A program made the translations under genes and the position numbers. The notes under the pieces were generated by a model that made no database searches, was not told where the DNA came from, and was given only the letters and a program-made list of their open reading frames with translations. DNA of 64,000 nt from Blasia pusilla (taxonomy: Eukaryota; Marchantiophyta; Marchantiopsida; Blasiales): positions 36,642,001 through 36,706,000 of the forward strand of contig CM114271.1 of assembly GCA_050084515.1 (NCBI GenBank), written 5' to 3'. The first letter of the stretch is position 1, and each line of letters begins with the position of its first letter. Below are positions 12,701-25,100 of this stretch, one piece after another.

Positions 12701-15700
12701 TCCATTAGTCCTAAAAAAGCCAATGACTTTTAAGTAAGTGATGCATCAGCAATCCCCATGTGAAGGATTAAAAACTGCATCCAATCTGTGATGTGTGAAA
12801 TTTCAGTTGACACAAGAAAGCAACCAAACATTCATGAGATACAATGATGTATCCAAAGTCATTATGACTTGGATTGGAAACAGAATCCAATTGAGCATCT
12901 ACTAACATAGCACAGAATGCATATTAAGTGGTTAAGATTTCACAGACCACAACGTAGCCTGAATCTAAGCTCTGCATAGTTGGAACACAAGTACAGAAAT
13001 TCCACTTCAGAAAGTATGTGCAAACTTACCGATCCATCTCTTTCCTTTAGCCTATCCCGCACGCTCTCCTTACTACCATCACGATTGCTATGACCATACT
13101 TCTCATCCAGTTCATTCTCATCAACTGGTTCCCATCTACTCTTCATCCTTTTATTTGGGCTGCTCTCCAACTTAAACCCACTAATGGGTGCAACTGACCT
13201 GTGCAAGCCACTGCAAAATAGATTGCAACCCAAATACTTCAGGAAACATAATTTATTGGTGGAGAAAATGTGATAGAAGAAGGAAACATAATTAATTTTT
13301 CCAATGTCAATCCAGTAATCCACTCTTTCCAAACCCAAAAGCACTAAGATACTTCGATGTTTCTGAATATTTTTTATAAGAGATTTTGAGCCAGAATTTC
13401 TCATACTCCTTCCCACTAGATGTCAACGGCATGCTTGGTAATGCAAAAAGTGGCTCCGTGTCCCAGTCCTTTGTGAACAGCGACCCATCTTGTGATGCTG
13501 TTGTTATCATCTGCAGCAATATGTCATGTTTGATTGGTAAGAGATATTGTCGTCCCAGCCATTCCTCCACTTGGGGTCATCACATGATTCCTACATTAAT
13601 TGAACCACTTCTGAACCCGAAATTGCATAAGATACCCAAAATCATACCCATAAATCTTCATTGGTTGCAAGAACATAGGGGCAAGATAGCATTTTCCAAT
13701 CACAGGCAGAAATCCACCCTAAGAACGCCAACTTGGAATTACTGGGAGACAGGCCTCACAAGATGATGGGATACACGTCCTTGAGAAGTAAATAACCAAT
13801 AAAACCAGCTGCAGAGAAGACAGAAAGACAAAATTTCTGCCGTTGGCTCATATTTTTCTCACCTACACCTAATTGGCCATCAAACTCACCTCTTTCATGA
13901 TGTCCTGGCAAGCAGACTTCTGCATCTCATCCTTGCAGCGTGATAAGGCCCTCTCCACATATGCTCGGAGGGCAGGTGGAAACATTCCAGGCTGTAGACA
14001 ACAGACATGTGAATCAATGAAGATCATCTAGAGTTAAGATTCTCTTACCAGCCCAGTATCTGATGAAGAACAACTAGAACGCAGCGTCTGACTACTATAG
14101 ACGTCATGCAGTTATCTCCAAACAAACGTAGGCAGGTGATAACTACAATTGGACAATCTCCAATAGAATCTGAAAATTCTAAACGAACCACATGAATGCA
14201 GTCAGGTAGAAAATAGCACCTGGAGTGTTGCATCTGTAACATCATCAGTAGACAACTTTCCAGCTTTTGTACCCACACTTATGTAGGCAGGTTTCTGCCC
14301 TCCCTCAAGACCAAAGGCTCCTTTTCCAGAAATCCCCAGGTTAGAGGCAATTCTGGGATTGGTTGGAATCTGCAGCTTCCCTGATCTCCATGGTGGTATG
14401 CCTCCTGAATTCATCTGTTGATGACCTTGAGGCTGGAAACCATGAGTGGAAGGGGCCTCCATCTGTGTTTGTTGCTTCTGTGCTTGCTGCATCTGGGACA
14501 TTGATGGCGCTTGACCTGGCTGAAAGTGACCAGGTGTCTGCAGCTGAGGTTGTAGCTTTCCCATAGTTGTCTGTGCCAAAGGCCCACCTTGAAAATGATT
14601 GGCCAAATTCTGATGGTGAGAATCTACTTGAGAGTTCTGACCGGTTGCAACATCCCAAGTGCCTCCCACTTTTGAGGATGATGAGTTCGACTGCAAACAT
14701 TTCCAAAATGAAATTAGGTCTCTAGCCTTGTCCAGCCTTCTCCCAGAAACCGATCGATCTGTGTGAACAGCTGAAAGCAACATTTGTGGAAAAAAAAGTT
14801 CAATTGCAAAAAAGTTCCTGGCTAAAGTGAGATCCAAATTTAAGTCTAATCCCTAATATGCTCCATACATTCCCCATAAGTTTATGTTCAACCAGTGCTC
14901 ACGAAGCACAATATGTTGTCATGAAACCAACACCCTGCGGCTCAAGTTCGTAAACCCTAGATTCAGAATGGTCCTTGCGACACAACAAAGAAGCTTGAAA
15001 TATGTACCTGCAAAGGTGCACCAAATGGTTGAGTGCTAGGTTGCCATGAAGGCTGGGTCCCAGGCGGCGGCGGCTGACTGGAATTTGCAGAATGTGGTTG
15101 GCCACCTGCTCCTTGGGCAACGACACTAGCGTATGATGGGGGTGGAGTAGTTGCTGGTGCAGTTCCAGGAGCACTATTGCTATCTGTACCGACTGGGGGG
15201 TTGATTTGCATGTTGGCATAATACTCAGCCCATTGTGGTTGGTAATCATGCTGGTACTGACCCGCATTGGACACAACCCCAGAACCAGCTGCAGCATTTT
15301 GATCCGGTGCAGAGTAGCCCGCATAACCAGGATATGCACCATAGCTCCCATAGCTGTTATCACTCCAAGAGCTGGGATGACTAGAATAATTCGAAGTTGG
15401 GTAACCTCCCGTGTTCTGATAGACACCAGCATTGTAATAAGTGCCTGTGCTCTGATAGGATGTGGAGTCTGTATACGAGCTTGTGCTCGAAAAGGAGTTA
15501 ACAGGCGGATAAGGAGCAGCACCTGAACTTTGATACGGAGTCCCCATGTTCTGAGAGTAAGAATCGTTACCTTGTTGCTGAGGATAGCCATAGTTATAAC
15601 CCGAATAATTTCCGCTTCCATACGCATACTGGTCCCCAGAGGTGGCTCCATTGTAGGCTGTATACACCTGTCCATAGCTGTGCGACCCATTTGAGGCAAC

Positions 15701-17193
15701 ATTTGACCCAGGGGCTGTTGCACTGGAGCTGGTATTATTGCTCACTTGCCCATCCTGTCCACCATAATTTGCTTCCTGCCCAAGCTGATGTTGAGGATTG
15801 TAATAATTGGGGTACGAAAAACCAGCACCCTCAGCAGGTCTTGCTTCAGTCGCTCCGGAAACGACTGCACTCCAAGAAGGTAAAGAGGTGGAGGGCTCCG
15901 GCGGTGGTGGTGGTTGAGGGGGAGGTACTGAGGGTAGAGGCGGCAGTCCTTGGTTGGATTGAGCTTGTCCTCCTTGCTACTCATCCAAAGAAATCCCAGA
16001 TGCACAAGATTTTCACAATCATGCACAACCAAGACAAATTGCAGAAACAAAAGTGACGACGCTCCAAAAGGTTAGGATAGGAGCAAAATTCAGCCACTTC
16101 AAACCCAAAAAGTAGAACTGCAAGCACATAAATCACATAGGACCAGACAGAAACAAGAACAACTTTTGGGAAGGGAATCTTCAATCCCAATCTCAGAAGT
16201 CCACAAGTTTTCTGATGAAGAGAGGATAAGGAGTGGATGCTTTAAATTGTCATAAGCAAGCTCCAGTATAGTGCAAGCCTCTCTTATACTAACTCTCTCC
16301 AGCCTTAAACGGGAGATTTTTGAGCCAACCCATAATTACGTTCCAAATTCCCACTGAACTGACAAAAGGAAAAACAATGTCTTCTAAAGTAAGACCACAA
16401 AGATAAACCTTGATATTTCTCAGCATAGTTGTACAGTGTTTCCTCTAATCCTCATCACTTTAGCTGAGACCTCTGTGAAAGACATAACACCTCTCATACA
16501 CTACCAATACACACGACCCCCAAATAATGTTTCATACCAGCAGACAATCACAGACGAATGTGTGCAACTATACCACCACCAGACCTTCAGTAGATCTTAG
16601 ACAGAATCTCTCAAGGAAAATCACAAATTTTGTTGACCTTCTGTTATTCCACCACGTCAGCTATATTCACTTCGAGCATCCAATCTAATACGAATGCATC
16701 AACGCGATGTAAACTTTTTCCAACTTGGGTGAAGTTCCTACTTTGCGTTATTGTCTATATGCACCAATTACCTTTATTCAACAGTCCCACCCCACCCCTC
16801 CCCACCCCCCAGTAATTCGCAAAGGCGGAAACCACAACATGCATATTTTCCATGGAGGACGAGATAGGCGGAACTCACTTGGACGGGCTGGTGAGAATGT
16901 TGCAAGTGTTGGGAAGGATAGTACCCAAACCACGGCTGTGACACTTGTGGGGCAGCAGATGTCGATTGCTCGTTTTGCTGCTGCATGAGCTGATCACTTT
17001 CTGATGAGGAAGGTGCTGCTGATGTAGGGTGATACTGCCCAAATTCCGCACGATTGCTGTAGTTCCAACCATCATATTGAGCAGGCGCCCACGCAGAGGC
17101 AGGCTCTGGTGGGTAGGCATTCTCCGTAGCTGGATTAGGGAAAGGACGTTTTTTCTCAAACTCGGTCCCCATTCCTGCGCTTCCCTTGTGCAT
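9733..17193 (-). CDS. SAC3A: SAC3/GANP-family protein, SAC3A (LENG8-like)
   Basis: Reading the minus strand gives 13 coding exons with GT-AG borders and consistent phase: 16879-17193, 15008-15976, 14220-14690, 13890-13991, 13407-13510, 13030-13210, 12176-12682, 11438-11578, 11268-11327, 11008-11138, 10603-10736, 10150-10385 and 9733-9828, for 1,148 residues. The start at 17193 follows an in-frame stop 18 bases upstream. Residues 1 to about 600 are low-complexity, rich in Gln, Tyr, Gly, Ser and Pro. Two basic clusters suited to nuclear import lie near 745-756 and 795-804. The SAC3/GANP core runs from about 862 to 1075 and includes '[19 protein letters not shown]' and '[14 protein letters not shown]'. 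The C-terminus reads '[13 protein letters not shown]', the ending typical of plant SAC3A; it sits on a separate last exon that is missed if exon 12 is read through to the stop at 10051. The family scaffolds TREX-2-like complexes in nuclear mRNA export; the role here is inferred by homology. The length is close to, slightly above, the Arabidopsis protein. Confidence 0.93.
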
Positions 17194-17308
17194 TCGAACT
17201 TCTTGTGCAGCCTAATCGTCCTTTACAACCGCAGTCCCAAGTTCGATTCTTGTGAGAAACCACTCGTAACATAGAGCTTGTCTTATTTGCAAGAACTGGA
17301 TTCCACAA

Positions 17309-17356
17309 TATTTAAACCTCCCGCGTCTAGATTAGGATGTTCAGATTAGGGTTCTG
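17309..17356 (-). promoter_or_regulatory. Candidate core promoter of SAC3A
   Basis: On the minus strand a TATA-like TTTAAATA sits at 17309-17316, about 115 bases before the start codon. An AACCCTAA motif, resembling the plant telo-box common in promoters of housekeeping genes, lies at 17342-17356. Placement fits a short leader, but an intron in the leader cannot be excluded, because an AG acceptor-like site lies just before the start codon. Confidence 0.3.
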
Positions 17357-19228
17357 AAACGCTTGAGGTGTTCTGTCTTTGTTCAGTAATTTTGAGACTA
17401 TCCGAAAATACGCAAAACCACCTACGCAGCTCTGCTTCGCAACGATACGTGAAAACACGTAGTGGACGTTCCAAGCGCATACACGGGCCACAAAATTGCT
17501 CAAAACTAGTCCAGTTGCAGATCTACTACTCTCGCACAAACCGAGGAAGCGGGCTTCTTTAAAATGTCTTCCCCTCAACACGGTGCCACCGAACCCTAAA
17601 TGAGCACACTCGGTCTCAATCCACCTGACTGGTATGGATAGCTTCCAACGTACAACAAACACTCTCCTATCCTCCACAAGAACAGAAGAACGCCGACAGA
17701 ATTCACAGCTCATAATTACTACTCATTTCTTTGAAAACCTCTTGCTCTCCTCCCGCATCGTATCGCCAAAGTCCCAAATTTTGTCCACATCCCCGCTATC
17801 TCCGTATTGGTAGCACCTCAGGACTGTCTACCACAATACGTCCTGCAAAATCTTTCCGCAGCCATACACAGTCCCAATGTCTTCCGATCCACGTGAGATC
17901 CACTCCAACCTCTTCTCATTTGATTTGATGAAAACGGCCTCCCTGTGCCGGACTAGCACTTACATCCCTCAGGCAATGGCCGCGCGCATCTTCGCCCCGC
18001 CATCATCTCCCTCCCTCAAACCACCGTTACTTGTCCTGATCCCCCAACTTATCGAATAGTTAAGCTGATAGTTCTTCTAAGCTCGGAAGAATCAGTTGAG
18101 GTCCGTAGCACGTCGACGTGACACGTGGATTCCACACGTCGATTCTTACCCATCGGACGGTCTTCCTTCGGTTGACGGATGGAGTACGAAAACACTTCGA
18201 TTAGGGTCCAGGTTCTGTTCATTTCGTTCGGCTACGCGAACACACAGACCCAGGACCGAGCGACGAAGGCGTTCGTTCTTTTCCTACTAGTCGTGCTGGA
18301 CTTTGATGGGATCACTAGGTGCGGATAAGGCGAACAGCAGTTAACCATGCCTGTGGGTTAAGTTGAAAGACGCAGTGTGTTGTCGTATCCTGCACCTGCT
18401 CTTGGGAACTATTTCGTTCCGCTTCGTTAGGCGTCTGGGCGCTTTCACACCCGTCACGGATTTGTTCAACCTTTCGAGTCCCGAAAGAACTCGGACTTGC
18501 TGTTCGAGGAAGGACACCGGTTTCCATCGTTGATCGAATGCTGGACACCTTCGGCCAGTGTGCATGCATCCGTGTCATGGGCTTTCCAAAGGCCTTTTTG
18601 TTTGTCCACTCGGAGGCCAAAATGAAGGATAAAGGATACTGGGCTTTAGTTCAGCCTGTCAAATGCGAAAAGCATGGATAATAGAGAAAAAAAAAAATTC
18701 ATCATATTCTTTTTGGAGGATTTTTTAATTTGCCATATAGGTAACTAATAAAATTCTGTAGGGGAAAAAAAGGGTAATCATCCAAACCAATGGGAATGAT
18801 CCCATGGAGTTTAAAAAGAACTAGTTTGGTCCCATTGTAAGGGAGGGTCAAATTGATTTTCAGTAGAAAGTCAAAATGAGAATCTTAAGATATAGGGTCC
18901 AAAATTTAGGAAGACACACACGGCCTGAGTTCAGGTGAGATGGAGCAACGAGAGCCCCAAATCCACTCGGGGCATATGGTAGAGGGGATAATTAGATTTC
19001 TCATTTTAACAAGAGTGAAATCGAAAAATACTAGTAGGTGGTGCTTAAAATTCACCTTTATTGTTGGGTATCCATGTGACCCGTGAATAACTAATGTGTG
19101 GTCTCATCTCAATTATGGGTAAACAGAGCTCGTTGATTCACAAAGATGTCATTTATAAATTATGGAAAATTTTTGTTGGATCACGTTCTCATGATTCGTC
19201 CACTAAACAAACCATGATTAGACTACAA
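17357..19228. other. Intergenic region upstream of SAC3A
   Basis: Between 17357 and about 18640 the DNA is moderately GC-rich, with CpG-containing short frames on both strands but no recognisable protein; it probably holds distal promoter sequence. From 18650 it turns AT-rich with no identified feature. Confidence 0.45.
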
Positions 19229-19291
19229 CTAGTTGGAGCCCGTGCCATGCACGAGTTTTGTTTAATTTTCTTTGTTATCTCTTTCTAATTT

Positions 19292-19341
<50 letters not shown>

Positions 19342-19435
19342 ATGACACATGCCAACATCACAAGAGCCCTTAGAAGACAGGTGTCAACACGTGAGGAGGG
19401 TTTCCTCCAACCCTGTCCTCTTTTAATTATATAGA
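19229..19435 (-). mobile_element. Helitron-like non-autonomous element, 207 bp
   Basis: Read on the minus strand the element begins TCTATATAATTAAAAG and ends with a CGTGC-ATG-GCACG hairpin followed, about 11 bases later, by CTAG. It is flanked by A on the 5' side and T on the 3' side, as expected for Helitron insertion between A and T. It carries no coding capacity and includes a long CT microsatellite. Assignment rests on termini alone. Confidence 0.65.
19294..19338. repeat. (CT)n microsatellite
   Basis: About 22 CT units, inside the Helitron-like element. Confidence 0.9.
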
Positions 19436-22400
19436 TAGCAAAGTGGGTGTAATTTTCTTTCTATTCTATTAGCAAAAGGTGCCCCTTCGTGTTGGTGAAT
19501 TCATTGTACATGTTCTATCACGAGGCTAGTGTTTTCAAAATAAATCCTCACAAATAATATTACATCATATGTTCTTTATAGGCAAGTGCATGCACAATTA
19601 TAATTCATATAAACTACCATGAAGGGTTTTAAGAATGAACACGGATGGGTTTTTCCTCTTTAAACACTAGTTAGTACCCTATACATATACGTGCCCTGTC
19701 CTGAAATTATACATAAATACGCGTCAGGTTTTAAAAAAAATCCACGTGTCATACTTTGAAGGTGTCGCCATTTCAGAAACACTCCTCAAAATATAACTTA
19801 CATAAGGAGATGGGGGATTGGAATACGATGAAGTCGGAATGATTATTTTTTGTTTCTCCAAAAATAGAAGTGGGAGTGATGGCGGTAAGAATTTTCAATG
19901 GAACGAGATTTACACTTTTGGTGAAGAAGAGGATTAAGTGAATGAGGCAAATTAATTTTCAAAAGTATGGGCGGTGAAGGGAGTGTGTTTCTTAAAGAAA
20001 CAGGGTGAATTTTTTTTTCTACACCAAGGAGGTGGGAATGGGGGTTTCCAAAACAAGACAAGGGGGGAATTAAAGACGAGGTGGGAAGAAACGAAATTTA
20101 AAAATAAGAGGAGGAGTGCACAAAGGGAAAATTAAGGGGAACAAAATTAAGGGAAATCTCATGAAGAATTTTTATAAGAACATATAACAAACCTTCAAGG
20201 TTCATTATTGTTTACATGTTTATATGGAAGTAGGGATTGAGGATTTGAGGTTTTTTTTTAATTTTTTTAAATAAAAAGGCGGGGATGGGCATCCTTAAAT
20301 GAAGAGTTGGAAAACATGAATTCAAAAGAGGGAGGAACTTTAACAAAAGAATGTTGGGATTTTTTTAATAACTATGCATTGCACAAACATACTGATTAGT
20401 AATCATAATGAAAACTCACAACAATACATGATGGAATAGCTTACCTTAGTAATGTTACTTGGGAGATTATCATTTTGATAGCTCTTTGGACATCTTTTGT
20501 TTATGTGGTGATGAGGTATATATGGCACTTGCGATAAGATTTTAAGTCCCTCAATGGTTTACTTGTTAAAGAAGGAGATGTAGTAGGTATTAGGTTTAGT
20601 AATGGTGAAGACATGTTTAGATTTTGACTTGGATATTTAAAAGTGGACGATGGTTGTGGAAAGAAAATCGGACACAACCGGTGCTCCATCCCTATCCATA
20701 GACAAAAATGGGGTTTGGCGGAGTTGCTCTCCCAAGAAGGATAATCCACTCTCATTGGAAAAAAATAACAAACCAAATCACCATTAAAGGTTTAGATTTA
20801 ATAGTGAATTAGGAATCAAACTTGGAAAGTCAAGATATTTATAAGGGTCTACAAGAGGAGCTTATCTTAGTAAATTATCATTTTGACACAAGTAGATTAT
20901 CATCCTAAAATATCTTCATATTTTTTTCATAGGAAATTTTTTATTATTTATTGAGTTAAGAATTGTCACTACAATCGCTCTTTATCCAATTTGATTGAAT
21001 CATGCTATAATTTTTCTTCATAAAATATCTGCACCGATAGTTGTCTATCAAATAGTGTGAAGTTTCAAAGCTAACTAAGCCGGCATAAAGGGAGATAAAT
21101 ATGAAAAGGCCTCAACATCATGTCAAGGTCTACGATTCACTAAGATAGAGACCATCAATATTAACATAAGTAATGGTGATCATAAGAGGAGTCATCAATT
21201 TGATGTTAAGGATAACACTTGCGCATTGAAATATATATATAAAGAAAAACTAACCTCAAGAATGTTGGTTGGTGATTTGGTGAGTAACCATTCATGGTAA
21301 TATATTTTTGGCAATGGTTGCAGATCTTGTTGTTGATGATGGATGGTTGACTTAACGTGGCTGCTCCAAGAGCAATGTTAGAGCATATGATGCAGTTCAA
21401 GATTATTTTGGATGTAAGATTTATTTAATGTGTGGCTTGATGGAGGAATATGTTTGCGAAAATGTTTAGTAATTATATGTAGCAAAGGTTGGTTCAAAAT
21501 TCCTTTGTTCCATTAGATTATCATCATGCACCTAAGAAAAATTAGTGAAGACATACCCTAAAGCCCAATAAACCCCTTAGCACATCACTCTCTATTGTGT
21601 GCAAAGATCAAAACTCAAAATAATCACAAAACTTTAGATGTCGGGAAAAACATTTCCATGCCGTAGAAGTTTTGAATTGCATTTGGGCTCGTATCTCTTA
21701 GAACTCACACTAAGTGTTAGAATCTTGGACAAAGTCATCTAGATTGATAGTGCCTATTATACCATCAATTAAAATAAAAAAAAGTATGACATCCCCTATG
21801 ATCATTTCATCCATATCTCTCCATAAAATATTCTCTCAAGCACATCCAAAGGCTCCCACAATCCTCACTAGCTTACCTTACTTAAAGATAACCTCATAAT
21901 GACAACCATGCCTCAAAAAATCAAACACATGGGGCTCAATCTTGAGTGTCATATATACCATATGGCTCACATGAGCTAATAGTAATGTTTGGTCATACAT
22001 TAGACCCATACATACTCAAGAAAAAACCCAATAACCACAACTGCGCGAAAGGGATCTACACTTGGTACTCTCACCAAACAAAACTATTCTTACTTTTCTC
22101 ACACTAGCTCATCCAATCCATCATATCCACATTGTTTATTGCAATTTCTACCATTTATCTACCATACTAAATTACAAGAGATAATTAAGTGTAAGACTAT
22201 AACTTGAATGGATGCCTAAACACACGCGTCTTCACTCCTTTGACATTAAATGCTTCATGAAGTGTGATAACCTCCACGACATGGCAATCTCCTCAAATTG
22301 AAATTCTCAGTATACATGTAGGATTATATTTTTGTTTGTGTATGGATCTACCCATATTTCTACATCCCTCATAACCAAACGAGCGTCAATATTGAACATC

Positions 22401-24664
22401 AAAGTTCACATTAGTCTAAGGATGGAAATGAATCAGATTTTATGAGTAAGGCATGAGTTGTAGAAGCCAAATATATGCCTTAAATATTCCTCCTTCTTTT
22501 TGCACAAGACCTGAATTTAATCTTCATATGATGTATATGGCTAAATAACCACCAAACACTATGATTTTATATGGTGCATACATTTTGTATGTTGTAGGGC
22601 CAAAAAAGGTTCGGTGTGCATCTAGACACGTACCTTGAGTTGCTTGTAGAGGAGTTATTCAGCATATGGCAGAGAATTTTTGCTATGGATAGGAATATCG
22701 AATGTGACATGCAAATATATATATATATCGGTTGCCAACATATATTGGTTTTCATGCACAAAAATCTAAGATCTATCTAACTATGAATCCTAACATATAT
22801 ACATATGAACAACTAGATACACCTCCATATAAGATCAAATATAAAATGAGTATGCTTCATCCAATCATCCACTTTAGATACACACTATTGCAACAACAAG
22901 AGACAATCAACAATAAATTCACAATGTGTGACCTTGGATCAATCCTAGTCCACTAATACTCAAGAGAATCAAACTCAATACAACAACATACCAACAAAAT
23001 ACCACGAATCCCAACACGGGTTTAATATAAGGAAGATGAGCTTCTAATGAGCCTCATCCAAGGTGTGCCTCTCTAGGCTATTGAATACTAAGTTATAGTC
23101 AAACTCATGACTCGCTATATCTGGTACTCATGCAAAGTTGGAAAACTTAATCTTGGTAAGTCAGTTAAGTACAATGTTCTTAACTAGGTTTAGATAACCT
23201 CACTTAATATAACTTGAGACTATGATTATGATTAGGGTTGCTTTCGCATACCCTATATATATTTCACTCATTTTATTTTTGCAAAATTTTGTTCTCCATG
23301 GTGGTATCTATGTGTGAGAGTCGTGTATCATGTTTATTTAGCAACTTTCTACATGGTATTAAAATAATAGGAAAATATCCATTAAAAATTTTGGTATATG
23401 AGGAGAGAAGAGAGGCAAAAGAAAGAAAAAATTGAGTTTGAGGCAAGGAGATTTCAATCAAACTTAGTGGTAGAAGATTTCAAGTGGAGTTGTGAAGGTG
23501 ATGGAACCTTGGAGGCTTTTTTAGCGCTTTTCCGATCGTTTTAGCATTAATTCATATTAACATAAGTGATCTCTTCCTCTTTAGCGGAGAGAAATCAGAG
23601 CAGTTATGATCTTAAATACAATAGGAACAAGAATAAATTGACCAGCGAGGGTGTTAAGGACTTTACAAACTCAAGGTTTTGAGGCAAATGTGTTTTTCGG
23701 AAATCAAGACAAGCACTATTGTACAAGCAATACTTCTCCAAAAGGGATGGACATGAACAAGTTAGAAGGATTCTAGAAGATGGTAGTTAGTCCAACTTGC
23801 ATGCAAGAAACCTTAGTGGTAATCATGAAAATAACCTCAACTTCAAAGATGAGGACCTAGAGGATGTGGATGTGCAATATGGAGTATATGCCACGGAAGG
23901 GAGGCATGATATCCATCTAGGCGACATATAAAACTTTCAGTCACATGGACGTGTGTGTCTTACGGGACTTAGCTCTAAGGGAGTAGAAGAAGATGACTAT
24001 TAATGGAAAATTGGATTTGAGACATAAGGAAGAGCAACAACGGAGGACTTCAGTCCAAACAAATACAACTTCCATTTCTACTAATATTACCTACAAACCT
24101 GATATTGTTGCAATGGCCAAAATTCAAAATTATTCCAATGAGTTTGATGAACTACAAAGAGAGTCTCCTCCATAAATTTTTATTGTTGAAAGAGTGGAAT
24201 CAATGGAAGACCGCGGTGACGATCAGATTCTCATCCGTGTTGTTCCAAAATCTCAACCTATTAGTAATCACATGGATAGTTCACAAATTTCCTCCGATGA
24301 TGAAATAATTCCAATAAGAAATCTTTTCCGGTCCCACTCAAATTAGAAATATAGAGTCACCCAATTATCGCCTACATCTAATCCCACCGACCCAACCATG
24401 GGCCTGGAGTAGTAGAGTGATTGGTAATGTGAGCGGAAAAAATTAGTAAACGGACTTACTGAACTTGTTTTGTAACAAGTGGTGTAAGAATGTCATTTTT
24501 CAACACTCCTTTTGTAGTATCATGGATAATAAAGCATTGAATTCCACATAAGCTAAAATTGGAAAATATCGTTTTGAGGAGAGAAAATTTGATTGCACTT
24601 ATAATTTTTTAGAATCTTTGTACTAAAGTAAGATACACTCCCAAGAACACGTGGGTGTTGTGGT
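19436..24664. other. AT-rich, probably decayed transposon sequence
   Basis: No frame longer than about 90 codons and no recognisable transposase, integrase or reverse transcriptase motif. The stretch 21420-23300 contains no coding signal, and TATATATA-like motifs near 23255 could be a worn LTR promoter, but no matching second terminus was found. 23460-24400 looks like former coding DNA (regular short frames, purine-rich) that I cannot assign. Confidence 0.4.
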
Positions 24665-25100
24665 AAAATTTTAACATCAAGATAAAATACTTGGAAAAGA
24701 TGAAAATGGAATGTCCTTCTTCCCATAGAAGGTTCAATCAAGAGGGTCTAGAAACTAGTTACATATTTTTGCGCATTTGGTCACAACTTCATTTTCATTT
24801 GAAACTTTTTAGGAAGCTTATATACACTTGAATGATCAAGTTCCCAAATTTCAGATAAAGACCAAGCACTTAGACAAAATGAAAAATGGACATACCGTCT
24901 TTGGTTGAAAGGTTTAATCGGGCATGTCCATGAACCACTTATATATTTGTGTGCATTTGGTCACAACTACACTTTTAGTTCAACTTTGCAAGATGCTTAG
25001 ATATACTTGAAGGATCAAATGCCTCAAATTCCAGATCAAGGAAAATTACTTTGGACAAGATGAAAAATGGACATATCATATTTGGCTAGAAGGTTTAATC
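24665..25100. repeat. Tandem repeat, about 180-bp period, 2.5 copies
   Basis: The block containing 'AAGATGAAAA' followed by a shared 'CATTTGGTCACAAC' segment recurs with starts near 24691, 24871 and 25051, exactly 180 bases apart, with moderate divergence. The last copy is cut by the CACTA terminal sequence at 25101. Confidence 0.75.
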
